64,000 nt of DNA. It comes from an uncultured Eubacterium sp. (lineage in GTDB: Bacteria; Bacillota; Clostridia; Lachnospirales; Lachnospiraceae). The stretch lies in NCBI GenBank assembly GCA_910578975.1, contig CAJTRZ010000003.1:183542-247541 (forward strand), in the 5' to 3' direction. Shown one piece after another: positions 15,528 to 24,627 of this stretch; positions within the stretch are counted from its first letter, which is position 1; the number at the start of each line of letters is the position of its first letter. A program made the translations under genes and the position numbers. Under the pieces are notes generated by a model that saw nothing but the letters and a program-made list of their open reading frames with translations, was not told the origin of the DNA and made no database searches.

Positions 15528-16504
15528 GCCATTTCTCCTTTTCGATTCAAATAATTATATATTTCATCACCTCTTGGAGGTTCTAGAAATCTTCTCTCAT
15601 CGCCATTCATAACCACTCTGTCCCTGCCAGATGTTAAATGCCCTATCACATCCGCATAAATCCCCGCACTTTTAAGTTTTTCTACCAATGCTGTCCCATC
15701 CTTCACAGCAATCAGAACTGCACCTGTCCCATCTATCATATATGGATTATAATCAAATACTTCCGCAATTTCTATAGTTTCCTGCCAGACAGGTATTTTT
15801 TTTATATCTATTTCTATTCCCAGATTTACTGCTGAAGCCATTTCCCATGCAGCTGCAAAGACACCTCCATCAGACACATGATGCATATAAAAGATATCCT
15901 GCTTCCTGACAATGTCTGTAATCTTTTTTATATCCGTAAACTCTGATATTTTCAGGCAGTCATCTACAAAAGTATCATGAAATTTTTCTCTCAGTTTACT
16001 CTCGTATAACTGCGCCAAAAGAGAGGTTCCCCCAACAGCAAGTGTTCCCGCCATTACAATATCAGTGTTTTCTTTCATATCCTGTAAAGAAAACATCTTT
16101 TCTGACACTCCGGTTACATTAACATATATGAGCAGTTCATTTACATTTCCTGCATAAACATCACACTTCTGAATCTTCAAATTTGTTTCTGTAACGGCTT
16201 CATCAAAACTCTTAATAATTCTTCCCAATTGTTTTTCTTCAAAATCATTAGGAATATTTATTTGTAAATGAACATACTTAGGAATTCCACCACTGGCATA
16301 AATATCATTTAAAGTTTTTTGAAGATAATACTTCTCACAACCTAGAAACCATTTTAATATGCAATTAGAAGACATTACCATTGTAACATCTTCTATCGCC
16401 ATATGTGCTCCATCTATGCCAACCTGCAAATTCTCAGATTTGTCACAAATCTTTTTTAAAACTGAACGCTTATATGCTATTTCAGAAATCTTCCCTGTAT
16501 GCAT
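15524..16504 (-). CDS. AIR-synthase (PurM/HypE)-related ATP-binding protein
   Basis: The 326-residue protein resembles the PurM/HypE superfamily. It has an N-terminal segment with VGIDGAHMAIEDVTMVMSSN, a middle VMAGTLAVGGTSLLAQLYESKLRE, and a C-terminal lobe with MHHVSDGGVFAAAWEMASAVNLGIEI, similar to the D-GG element of the family. No hydrogenase or purine genes lie nearby, so HypE or PurM function is unlikely. It lies between VanW and the Lrp/aminotransferase pair in what looks like one operon (16-base gap upstream, 4-base overlap downstream). The substrate is unknown. Confidence 0.65.
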   Translation of the reverse strand: MHTGKISEIAYKRSVLKKICDKSENLQVGIDGAHMAIEDVTMVMSSNCILKWFLGCEKYYLQKTLNDIYASGGIPKYVHLQINIPNDFEEKQLGRIIKSFDEAVTETNLKIQKCDVYAGNVNELLIYVNVTGVSEKMFSLQDMKENTDIVMAGTLAVGGTSLLAQLYESKLREKFHDTFVDDCLKISEFTDIKKITDIVRKQDIFYMHHVSDGGVFAAAWEMASAVNLGIEIDIKKIPVWQETIEIAEVFDYNPYMIDGTGAVLIAVKDGTALVEKLKSAGIYADVIGHLTSGRDRVVMNGDERRFLEPPRGDEIYNYLNRKGEMA

Positions 16505-16520
16505 AGATACACCACCTTAT

Positions 16521-17957
16521 TTATTCAGATTTTTTCTTTTTATCCCCATCATTCTTCTTTTTCTTATCATCAGAACTTTGCGTTGTCGGCTCCGGCTCTT
16601 TTTTCTTATCTTTCTTAGTTCCTACAATCTTTGTAGTCGGTGCCATCTTATAAGTACTTGTATGCATTAATTCTTTGCTTACCTGCTTACCATTTTCATA
16701 TGTTACCTTGTATAATTCTGCGACATATCCTACATGTCCCGGTACAGTCTCTTTATATCCTTCTTCTTTCGTTGGATCTTTCTTTGTTGTAGTAGTCATT
16801 GGCACAGTTTTTATAGTCTTACTTACATATTCTACCTTATGACCTGCTTTTCGGGTATCATGACCATACACATTAAAAGTAACTGCTCCCTCACTGTAAT
16901 GTCCCTGAATATATATAGGGGCATCTGTATTATTCTCAAATACCAAATCTTTATAATCTCCTGCCAATGCTGCATCTGCTGCCAAAGGAACATAAGATAC
17001 TGCCATTGAATGAGGATATCTTTCAACAATCTTTAACTCCGCATTAATTAATGCATTGTACAAGGTACTAGATACCTGGCAAATTCCTCCGCCAAGGCTG
17101 TCAACGACACTGCCTTCTGAATAAGTACCCGCCGGATACCAGCCATTATCTTCAGTCCATGGTGCCAGTTTCTCATTACATGAAAAACTTTCTCCCGGAT
17201 ATATTACATTGTCACTCAGCTTCTGTGTTCCATTTTTTATATTTAAATTTCTATTTACTACTCCTGCCGAGAAATAGGTCGTATAAGTTCCCATCGGTTC
17301 ATTAGAAACCTTTTCACAATCTTTTGTAGTGTATTTTGGTTTCGCAATCTTTGTTGTTGCCTCAAAAGCAATCTCCGACTCTTTGTCCCAATCATTCTGA
17401 ATATATGATATAAACTGTTTTACTGTCTTGTTATAATTTACCACACATCCTTCCACCTCAGGAATAATCTGAAATCCATGACCAGTAGCTTTCAAAGATG
17501 CATTTTTTGCCTCTACATTGTATGGTTTGCATAACACTTCAAGTTTTTCCTTGAAATCCTTCTCTTCAATATCTATTTCAACATGAAATGTTTTTCCCTG
17601 TTTCTTTAAATCTATGCTGTCTTTATATCTTTTAATAATATTTCCCTGTTTACCAGCCCTCATTACCTCACTGACAACAGATTTATTTTTCCATGAATAA
17701 CCTAAATCTTTCAGTGTTGTATTCACAGTATCCTTATTAATCTTTAATGACACAGCAGCATTTATTCTTGAATTTACCACACCTTTGACAGCTTTTTTCA
17801 CTTCTTTCTCTGTCATATCACTGACATCAATATTATCAATATGGATTCCTTCTTTTACCACGTCTTCTGTATCTCTTGAAGCGGCAGACACCTGAATGGC
17901 ACCAAATAATGCAGCCATAACAACAAGCATTACGCCAATCTTCCTTATCCTTTTCAT
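16521..17957 (-). CDS. VanW-family exported protein
   Basis: The protein (478 residues from the ATG at 17957, after GGAGGA) starts with a signal peptide. Residues 30-215 form two PG-binding-4-like segments, and the VanW domain follows from about 225 to 375, with the hallmark GGGICQVSSTLYNA and RYPHSMAVSYVP. After that comes a G5-like beta segment, then a charged tail in which Lys, Asp and Glu dominate. VanW proteins are exported and linked to the cell wall; the exact activity is unknown. The highly basic tail could bind wall polymers. It is likely the first gene of the operon running to trmL. Confidence 0.88.
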   Translation of the reverse strand: MKRIRKIGVMLVVMAALFGAIQVSAASRDTEDVVKEGIHIDNIDVSDMTEKEVKKAVKGVVNSRINAAVSLKINKDTVNTTLKDLGYSWKNKSVVSEVMRAGKQGNIIKRYKDSIDLKKQGKTFHVEIDIEEKDFKEKLEVLCKPYNVEAKNASLKATGHGFQIIPEVEGCVVNYNKTVKQFISYIQNDWDKESEIAFEATTKIAKPKYTTKDCEKVSNEPMGTYTTYFSAGVVNRNLNIKNGTQKLSDNVIYPGESFSCNEKLAPWTEDNGWYPAGTYSEGSVVDSLGGGICQVSSTLYNALINAELKIVERYPHSMAVSYVPLAADAALAGDYKDLVFENNTDAPIYIQGHYSEGAVTFNVYGHDTRKAGHKVEYVSKTIKTVPMTTTTKKDPTKEEGYKETVPGHVGYVAELYKVTYENGKQVSKELMHTSTYKMAPTTKIVGTKKDKKKEPEPTTQSSDDKKKKNDGDKKKKSE

Positions 17958-18019
17958 TTTTCCTCCTCCAAACATCCCTTATGTATCATTTGAGTAAAAT
18001 CATTTTTAACTAGTAACTA

Positions 18020-18121
18020 TTAAAAACTTGCAATTGTTGTTACAACTAATGCCGCAACTAATACCAGTGCAATGGCTCCTGCAATAATTTTTTGATTCTT
18101 TTTACTATAGAAAAAATTCAT
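18020..18121 (-). CDS. 33-residue membrane peptide
   Basis: A short frame starts with ATG at 18121 after a good GAGGTGAT site and ends with TAA at 18020. It encodes a basic, aromatic N-terminus (MNFFYSKKNQK) followed by one hydrophobic helix of about 20 residues. The good ribosome binding site and the complete single-helix design support a real gene. Similar short N-terminal segments with YSKKNQKIIAG occur in clostridial proteins as I remember them, but I cannot name a function. It lies between the exonuclease and VanW genes on the same strand. Confidence 0.6.
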   Translation of the reverse strand: MNFFYSKKNQKIIAGAIALVLVAALVVTTIASF

Positions 18122-18203
18122 TTATATCACCTCTAATCAATTAATAAAATATGGACTTTCCCACCATATACTTTCAAAGTATATCACAACTTTTTCTTTT
18201 GTC

Positions 18204-18917
18204 CTAGTCAAAAATTCTACCTTTTTCTGACAGAATTTTGTCTATTTTTCTGGACGCTTCGTTTTTCGACAGACTGTCTACATCAAAATCAACCGTAAGA
18301 TTATGATAACGTATCAAATCCATCAGATACTTCCTTTGTTTGTCTGTGATTGCCTGCATTTTCTTTACTTTATATGTAAATTCATATGGTTCAAAAAGTT
18401 GTGGATTCTCTTCTCCAAATTGTTCCATAAGAATAAAATATAACTGTGATGTAACACTGGCATCATTAAACGCCCTATGATGATTTTCATCCTTAATATT
18501 ATAATAACTACACAAATAATCCAACGCTCTGCTCTCTAAGTGTGGTAACACTTTCCTTGCTATTTTTAAAGTATCTGTTCCACTTTTTTGAAACTCTAAA
18601 TTTAAGTTCATAGCATTTTGTTTCAAAAAACTATAATCAAAACGAATGTTGTGCCCTAATAACAAATCATCTCCTGCAAATTCAATAAATCTGGGTAAAA
18701 CTTCCTCGATTGTCGGTTTTCCCTTTAACATTTCATCTGTAATTCCTGTTAATTCTGTAATTCTCCACGGAAGCTTTACTCCTGGATAAATTAACTCAGA
18801 GAACCTCTCTACTTCCTTTCCATCTCGAACCTTTACTGCTCCAATCTCTATAATTTTGTCCCATTTCGGTCTGATGCCGGTGGTTTCGATATCCACACAA
18901 ACATAGTTTTTTATCAT
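18204..18917 (-). CDS. DnaQ-like DEDDh 3'-5' exonuclease
   Basis: The 237-residue protein has the exonuclease motifs CVDIETTG (Asp-x-Glu), LLGHNIRFDYSFL (third acidic residue) and HHRAFNDA (His and last Asp), as in the epsilon subunit and PolC exonuclease family. After the catalytic domain, which ends near residue 170, there is a C-terminal extension with ITDKQRKYLMDLI and SLSKNEASRKID. This looks like a small helical DNA-binding-type module and sets it apart from a bare exonuclease. It follows the radical SAM gene by 28 bases. Confidence 0.85.
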   Translation of the reverse strand: MIKNYVCVDIETTGIRPKWDKIIEIGAVKVRDGKEVERFSELIYPGVKLPWRITELTGITDEMLKGKPTIEEVLPRFIEFAGDDLLLGHNIRFDYSFLKQNAMNLNLEFQKSGTDTLKIARKVLPHLESRALDYLCSYYNIKDENHHRAFNDASVTSQLYFILMEQFGEENPQLFEPYEFTYKVKKMQAITDKQRKYLMDLIRYHNLTVDFDVDSLSKNEASRKIDKILSEKGRIFD

Positions 18918-18945
18918 TATTTCCTCCTGTAATCAGTACTATATC

Positions 18946-20664
18946 CTAAAGTTGTAAATATGTTGTAACATCAACAGTTTCTGCCGCTTTTGTTAAAGCA
19001 TTTCTATTTTTATAATCAAATAATATATACTTCCCTTTTAAAATCTCTATATGTGTCATATGTTCAATCTGTCTTGAAGAATAGTTTACATAACCATTTA
19101 GTTTTTGCTTTAGTTCCAGATGACAATAAATTTTATGTATATTTTGTTTATAATCCTCTAAACTTTTTGCAAACACCGGACGTTTTTTTGCGTTTTCTCT
19201 CAAATAAAAATCCAATGTTAACAACTCTTTCCATGAGAAGCTGTCTTCTTCCGTCGGATTCAATTCCTCCATTATAAAATTAAGAAGCAATACATAACGG
19301 TTCTCTCTAGAGTGCTTCACTCCACCCACGCTGCATTTTTTATAATATCTTCCCAATCGTTCATACATATCAAAAGGAGAATTAAAATACTCCTCCAGTC
19401 TTTTTATTGTCTCTGAAAACTGTAAACTGTTATAATATATCTCAACAACTGTCTCTATTTCTTTTAATCTTAGAACCTCATCAAAGGTAAGCCATTTTGT
19501 TTTTAATACTTCATAAGGCGGACGGTTGCTGAAAACAATTCCATGCTCTTTTGCCTCTTCTGATATTCCGGCACCATACAATACCTTTAAAAAACCTAAT
19601 TGTAGCTGGTTCGGTTTCATGGCATATACTTTGTTGAAAGAATTTCTAAAAGACCAATAATGCTCATAAGGCAGCCCTGCTATCAAGTCAAGATGTTGAT
19701 GTATATTTTTGTTCTGTCGAATCCTACCTGTGATTTTTTCTATTTCCTGAATATCTGTTTTGCGATGAATCGCCTGTAATGTCCTCTCATTGGCAGACTG
19801 CACTCCAATTTCTAATTGTATTAATCCAGGTCTCATACCTGATATCAAATTCAATTCTTCTTCTGTCATTAAATCTGCCGCAATTTCAAAATGAAAATTG
19901 GTAATTCCATTATCATTGTCTTTAATATACTTCCATATTTCCATTGCATGTTTCGGATTACAGTTAAAGGTTCTGTCTACAAATTTCACCTGAGCTGTTT
20001 TATTATGAATAAAAAACTGAAGTTCTTTTTTTACCAAATCTAAATTTCGAAACCGAATTTTTTTATCAATGGATGACAGACAATAACTACAGGAAAATGG
20101 GCATCCCCTGCTCGTCTCATAATATATAATTTTATTTTCAAAATCTTTCATATCTTTATACACAAAAGGTATATTAGAAATTTCGACAGGCTCCATCATC
20201 GGATTTACCTTTATCTGTCCATCCTCCCTATATACTAATCCATCAATATCTTTACTTTGTAGTTTTCCCTCATGATAATTGTCCAGAAATTGTTTAAATA
20301 TCTCCTCACCTTCACCACACATCACGTAATCAATGTTTGTATTATCAGACAATATCTGCACTGCGTTATAAGAAACTTCCGGCCCTCCAACCCAGATATC
20401 CTTCTTTGGGCAGACAGACTTCAAATCGTTAATTGCTTCCATGACCTGCTGAATATTCCAGATGTAACAGGAAAACCCTATAACATCCGCCTGTTCTTCA
20501 TAAATATCTGCAACAATTTCCTCTGTATATTGATTAATTGTATACTCTTTTATTTTTATTTCATACTCATTCTTTCCATATTTTTCAGCGTATGCTTTCA
20601 AACTGTACACTGCCAGATTGGAATGAATATATTTAGCATTTACTGCCACTAATAAAACTTTCAT
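18946..20664 (-). CDS. B12-binding-domain radical SAM protein
   Basis: The protein (572 residues from the ATG at 20664, after GGGAGT) has three parts. An N-terminal Rossmann-like B12-binding domain occupies about residues 1-135 (VLLVAVNAKYIHSNLA, VGGPEVSYN). A radical SAM core follows with GCPFSCSYCLSS near residue 188 and VKFVDRTFNC. The C-terminal region of about 200 residues matches the DUF4080 type as I recall it. The B12 domain lacks an obvious DxHxxG motif, so it may not bind cobalamin in the base-off form. Members of this group are common in Clostridia and have no established substrate. The next gene on the strand is the exonuclease. Confidence 0.82.
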   Translation of the reverse strand: MKVLLVAVNAKYIHSNLAVYSLKAYAEKYGKNEYEIKIKEYTINQYTEEIVADIYEEQADVIGFSCYIWNIQQVMEAINDLKSVCPKKDIWVGGPEVSYNAVQILSDNTNIDYVMCGEGEEIFKQFLDNYHEGKLQSKDIDGLVYREDGQIKVNPMMEPVEISNIPFVYKDMKDFENKIIYYETSRGCPFSCSYCLSSIDKKIRFRNLDLVKKELQFFIHNKTAQVKFVDRTFNCNPKHAMEIWKYIKDNDNGITNFHFEIAADLMTEEELNLISGMRPGLIQLEIGVQSANERTLQAIHRKTDIQEIEKITGRIRQNKNIHQHLDLIAGLPYEHYWSFRNSFNKVYAMKPNQLQLGFLKVLYGAGISEEAKEHGIVFSNRPPYEVLKTKWLTFDEVLRLKEIETVVEIYYNSLQFSETIKRLEEYFNSPFDMYERLGRYYKKCSVGGVKHSRENRYVLLLNFIMEELNPTEEDSFSWKELLTLDFYLRENAKKRPVFAKSLEDYKQNIHKIYCHLELKQKLNGYVNYSSRQIEHMTHIEILKGKYILFDYKNRNALTKAAETVDVTTYLQL

Positions 20665-20866
20665 ATGATACTCCCTTTTTTCACTATTACAACAATAATT
20701 CAATCTTTTCTAATTGTCAAAAAATATCTTATTTTTCTCTAGGTAAAAATGTTTTTATATGTTAGAATCAACTTAAATTAATCGTACGTTGATGAAAACA
20801 AAATACTTTATAAAATAAGTTTGTTTATATTTATGTTACAGCTTACTGCAACAGATAGGAGTTTTT

Positions 20867-21712
20867 ATGAATTTAAATGATTACGAATTAGTATGGGCAG
20901 ATGATTTTGATTATGAAGGACAACCAAATCCTGAAAAATGGAGTTATGAAGTAGGAAACTTTCAGTGGCCAAACAAGGAATTACAAGCTTACACAGACAG
21001 ACCTGGCAATATCTTTGTAAAAGATGGAAAGCTGACCATTCGTTCTGTGAAAGAACAGGATGGCGAAAGAGAATATACTTCCGCCAAGATCAACACCAGA
21101 GGAAAAGCATGCTGGCAATATGGATATTTTGAAATCAGAGCAAAATTTCCTGGAGGTACCGGTTCCTGGCCTGCAATCTGGATGATGCCATATAAAGAGA
21201 AACGACCGATTCCTGACTGGGTTCCAAGAAAGGAAGATGGTCGCCCTGATTTTGATAATTTTACAAAAGAGGACTGGGAGAGATTTCCAAAAACTCCTTC
21301 CGAAGACCGCTGGCCCGAATGTGGAGAAATAGATATTGTAGAACATATTGGTCGCAGACCTAATTTATTGCTATTTAGTCTGCATTCCGGAATGTTCAAT
21401 CATAGAATGAGTGAACCAAATCCATTTTCTAATCATAAAGAATACGATTTTATTCCTCCTGATGAATTTCATAATTACTCTATGGAATGGACACCGGATT
21501 ACTTTGAGTTTTTCGTAGATGGCAAAAGCCAGTTCAAATATGAAAAACCTGATGTTCCAAAAGACCAGATGCATCATGCCTGGCCTTTTGACAAACCATA
21601 TTTCTTAATTATGAACACCGCTGTTGGCGGAGGACTTGGCGGTCCTGTAGACGATAGCCATTTGCCATATGTTTTCGAAGTTGAGTACGTACATGTATAT
21701 CAGAAGAAATAG
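20867..21712 (+). CDS. GH16 endo-beta-glucanase without signal peptide
   Basis: The 281-residue protein matches GH16 laminarinase/licheninase enzymes: WADDFDYEGQPNPEKWSYEVG, YGYFEIRAKFPGGTGSWPAIWMMP, and the catalytic GEIDIVEHIG with the nucleophile and acid/base glutamates in the E-x-D-x-x-E pattern. Late beta strands (DYFEFFVDGK, FLIMNTAVGGGLGG) complete the jelly roll. The protein starts directly at the catalytic fold. ATAGGAG precedes the ATG and no upstream in-frame start adds a signal peptide, so it appears to be cytoplasmic. GH16 enzymes are usually secreted, so this one may act on imported oligosaccharides. Confidence 0.9.
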   Translation: MNLNDYELVWADDFDYEGQPNPEKWSYEVGNFQWPNKELQAYTDRPGNIFVKDGKLTIRSVKEQDGEREYTSAKINTRGKACWQYGYFEIRAKFPGGTGSWPAIWMMPYKEKRPIPDWVPRKEDGRPDFDNFTKEDWERFPKTPSEDRWPECGEIDIVEHIGRRPNLLLFSLHSGMFNHRMSEPNPFSNHKEYDFIPPDEFHNYSMEWTPDYFEFFVDGKSQFKYEKPDVPKDQMHHAWPFDKPYFLIMNTAVGGGLGGPVDDSHLPYVFEVEYVHVYQKK

Positions 21713-21734
21713 ATTAAATATTAAGCAAAAAAAT

Positions 21735-21778
21735 AATAGGCATAGAATTCACTTGCAAATTCTGTGTCTATTTTTTTG
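21735..21778. terminator. Bidirectional terminator between GH16 and the tRNA pair
   Basis: AATAG-GCATAGAATT pairs with AATTCTGTG-CTATT. It has a run of seven T on the plus strand and a TTATTTTTTT tract on the minus strand. It ends both the GH16 gene and the tRNA-Phe/Gly unit. Confidence 0.85.
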
Positions 21779-21798
21779 ATATCTACGAAAATATAAAA

Positions 21799-21869
21799 AG
21801 CGGGTGATGGGAATCGAACCCACATATCCAGCTTGGAAGGCTGGTGTTCTACCACTGAACTACACCCGC
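21799..21869 (-). tRNA. tRNA-Gly (anticodon TCC)
   Basis: On the minus strand the acceptor GCGGGTG/CACCCGC is complete. The anticodon stem CCAGC/GCTGG holds loop CTTCCAA, giving TCC, and the T-arm has GGTTCGATTCC. CCA is not encoded. It is 6 bases downstream of tRNA-Phe and cotranscribed with it. Confidence 0.95.
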
Positions 21870-21875
21870 AAAGTA

Positions 21876-21948
<73 letters not shown>

Positions 21949-21981
21949 TTGCGATACCTCGTATCATCTACCGCATTGATG

Positions 21982-22010
21982 ATTCTAAACCAACATCTGG
22001 TATTTGTCAA
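21982..22010 (-). promoter_or_regulatory. Promoter of the tRNA-Phe/tRNA-Gly unit
   Basis: A consensus TTGACA (-35) and TAGAAT (-10) lie exactly 17 bases apart on the minus strand, 34 bases before tRNA-Phe. The -10 is identical to that of the tRNA-Gln promoter. Confidence 0.85.
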
Positions 22011-22031
22011 GACATTAAGAAAAAATTATCC

Positions 22032-22628
22032 TTAAAAATTTGAGGACTCCATTTCAGAAGAGTTCTCTGAACACTCTTTAAACAATCTCCCATAATAAAT
22101 AATATATCTTACAAAGGCATATACCATAATCATCATATTAATCACAATCAGCCTTACTACAATCCCATCATTCATGTCAGGAATCAATAATATCGCAAGC
22201 AAAATCAGATATGTGGCAAAAGTACATACTTTGCCATATATCTTTGCCCCCTCAATTTTATGCCCTTTCTTTATTAGAAGTGTTCCTGCCAACGCCATAT
22301 ATCCTTCTTTTATGATATACAACACAATCATTGGCATCATAATTTTATATTTGAACATAAGGCTTAATATAATCGCCCCAATCGTCACTTTGTCTGCAAT
22401 TGGATCAAGCATTTTCCCCCAGTCTGTTACCATATGAAATTTTCTGGCTATTTTTCCATCAAAAAAGTCTGTCAATCCTGACACAACAATAATGGCAATC
22501 ACAGGCCAATAAGGTGCACCATCTAACGACATATAAAATGCCCAAACATACAATACTGCTAACACAATCCTAAAATATCCCATAATATTAGGAATTGAAA
22601 AATACTCCTGCCAAAAACTTTCCTTCAT
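22032..22628 (-). CDS. pgsA: CDP-diacylglycerol-glycerol-3-phosphate phosphatidyltransferase-like
   Basis: The 198-residue membrane protein has the CDP-alcohol phosphotransferase motif D-G-x2-A-R-x8-G-x3-D-x3-D in TDFFDGKIARKF and DWGKMLDPIADK near residue 65, plus four to five hydrophobic helices. The sequence around the motif fits PgsA-type enzymes, but a cardiolipin synthase or other CDP-alcohol transferase is possible. The ATG at 22628 follows GGAG by 7 bases; the longer frame starts inside that site. It is a monocistronic gene upstream of the tRNA pair. Confidence 0.82.
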   Translation of the reverse strand: MKESFWQEYFSIPNIMGYFRIVLAVLYVWAFYMSLDGAPYWPVIAIIVVSGLTDFFDGKIARKFHMVTDWGKMLDPIADKVTIGAIILSLMFKYKIMMPMIVLYIIKEGYMALAGTLLIKKGHKIEGAKIYGKVCTFATYLILLAILLIPDMNDGIVVRLIVINMMIMVYAFVRYIIYYGRLFKECSENSSEMESSNF

Positions 22629-22749
22629 AATAATCTCCATTTAAAACTCTTCATAAATAAATATTGGTGCTGCCACATCGCCAGACATTATAAAGTATCC
22701 CCATATGCACATAAAAATAATATAAAAAACAATATTTTTACAATAAATT

Positions 22750-24627
22750 TTAATTTGACTTTACTTTGGTCCAAAGACTGGCACAGTATTCTTTTATTTC
22801 CTTTTCCTGATATCTAAATTCTTCATTTTTCGGATTAGATGTATCTGGTGCACATCCTGAATTTCCCTCATATTCTTCATCTTTGTAATATTTGTACACC
22901 GATTTAACTGCACTGTCATATCCAATATATGCTGTATTTTGTATTGCCACATCTTCCTGTAAGAAAAAGTCCATAAACTTATGTGCTAAATCTGTATTTT
23001 TACAATGTTTCGTAATTACCATCGCATCTGTCCATACATTACTCCCCTGCTTTGGTACAAAAAATTCCATGTCATCATTCTCAGAGATGATATACGCCCC
23101 ATCACCCGAGTAAACAACAGCCATATCCTTATTTCCGGAAATCATATTATCCATAACATCATCTCCAACATAAACAGGATTCATTGTTTCCTGCTGCTCA
23201 ATTAACCATTGATAGGCTTCCTTCAACTCCTTTTTATCATGTGTATTCATGGAGTATCCCAGTGCTTTCAAAGCAATCATAAAGGAATCTCTTTCTGAAT
23301 CATACATGTATAGTTTCCCTTTATATTTTATATCCCGTAAGATTTCCCAGCCCTGTTTTAAATCTTCCTGAGCAACCTTATTTTTGTTATATAAAATACC
23401 AACCGTTCCCCAATAATACGGAACTGTATACTGACTTCCCTTATCAAAGTTACCATTTAATAATTCCGGTATTATTTTGCTTTTATTTGTAATCTTAGTC
23501 CAGTCGACCTTTTGTAAATATTTTTCTTTTATCAGTCTCTCTATCATATAATCTGACGGAATCAGAATATCATACTCGGAACCACTCTGTAATTTCGTAT
23601 ACATCGTCTCATTAGAGTCGAATGTCTCGTAAACCACCTGACAGTCATTTTCTTTTTCAAATCTCTCTATAAGTTCCGTATCTATATATTCTCCACTATT
23701 GTATACACGAAGAACATTCTTCTGATTCATTCCCATGAAATTATTGATACAGAAAATTATTATAACAACCGCTGCTGCCACACATCCTGTAAGTAATGCC
23801 TTTTTTCTTACACCAGATTTAGCATTCTCCATAACTACCTGTCCGCTGCGTCTCTTCTTAAGAATTTTGGGAATCAGCTCTATCAAAACCAACACCACAA
23901 CAACCACTAAAATTAATATGGTTGAAAGTGCATTAATTGTCGGGTTCGTTCTTTTTGTCATATTATAAACAACAATCGATATATTCGATACACCATTTCC
24001 CGTTACAAAATAAGATATCACAAAGTCATCAATGGACATCGTAAACGCCAGTAACATTCCTGCAAAAATTCCAGGTTTTAACATTGGAAGAATTACTTTT
24101 GTTAATGCCTGATATGGCGTTGCACCTAAGTCCATTGCCGCATCTGCCAGATTGTGATCCATAGCTCTGACTTTTGGATAAACACTGACAATAACATACG
24201 GAGTACAAAACGCAATATGTGCAAGCAACATTGTGATATAACCCCGCTCCATTCTCGCAGATGTAAACAAAATCATCAAACCAATTGCCGTAACAATCTC
24301 AGGGTTCATAATTGGCATATTATTCACATTTAACAACCACTCACGCAGTACTTTTTTACTTTTTGAAAGACCAATAGCCGTAATTGTTCCGAGTATCGTA
24401 GATATCAATGTTGCAATCAAAGCAATTGATACAGAAACATACACTGCTGAGAGAATATTACTATCTGTCACCAGTTTTTCATACCATCTCAAAGAAAAAC
24501 CTGAAAAACTGGTCAATGACTTTGAGGAATTAAAAGAAAAAAACATTGTTACTAATATCGGCAGATAAAAAAATGCAAACATTAATCCAATATATAACTT
24601 CGGTCCAATAGAAAGTTTTCTCTTCAT
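22750..24627 (-). CDS. potC: Spermidine/putrescine ABC permease fused to its binding protein (PotC-PotD)
   Basis: The 625-residue protein joins two usually separate subunits. Residues 1-262 are a PotC-type permease with six helices and the ATPase-contact loop AAMDLGATPYQALTKVILPMLKPG. A basic linker and one more helix (about 275-295) follow. Residues 305-625 are a PotD-type binding protein starting LRVYNSGEYIDTELIERFE and including DILIPSDYMIERL and AVVYSGDGAYI. The extra helix replaces the lipoprotein signal and tethers the binding domain outside the membrane. The start overlaps the potB stop by one base. Such PotCD fusions are known in some Firmicutes. Confidence 0.92.
   Translation of the reverse strand: MKRKLSIGPKLYIGLMFAFFYLPILVTMFFSFNSSKSLTSFSGFSLRWYEKLVTDSNILSAVYVSVSIALIATLISTILGTITAIGLSKSKKVLREWLLNVNNMPIMNPEIVTAIGLMILFTSARMERGYITMLLAHIAFCTPYVIVSVYPKVRAMDHNLADAAMDLGATPYQALTKVILPMLKPGIFAGMLLAFTMSIDDFVISYFVTGNGVSNISIVVYNMTKRTNPTINALSTILILVVVVVLVLIELIPKILKKRRSGQVVMENAKSGVRKKALLTGCVAAAVVIIIFCINNFMGMNQKNVLRVYNSGEYIDTELIERFEKENDCQVVYETFDSNETMYTKLQSGSEYDILIPSDYMIERLIKEKYLQKVDWTKITNKSKIIPELLNGNFDKGSQYTVPYYWGTVGILYNKNKVAQEDLKQGWEILRDIKYKGKLYMYDSERDSFMIALKALGYSMNTHDKKELKEAYQWLIEQQETMNPVYVGDDVMDNMISGNKDMAVVYSGDGAYIISENDDMEFFVPKQGSNVWTDAMVITKHCKNTDLAHKFMDFFLQEDVAIQNTAYIGYDSAVKSVYKYYKDEEYEGNSGCAPDTSNPKNEEFRYQEKEIKEYCASLWTKVKSN

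Noticed and set aside
22641..22749. A riboswitch upstream of pgsA or in the pot leader
   Set aside because: The gaps are short and AT-rich and show no recognisable conserved riboswitch core.
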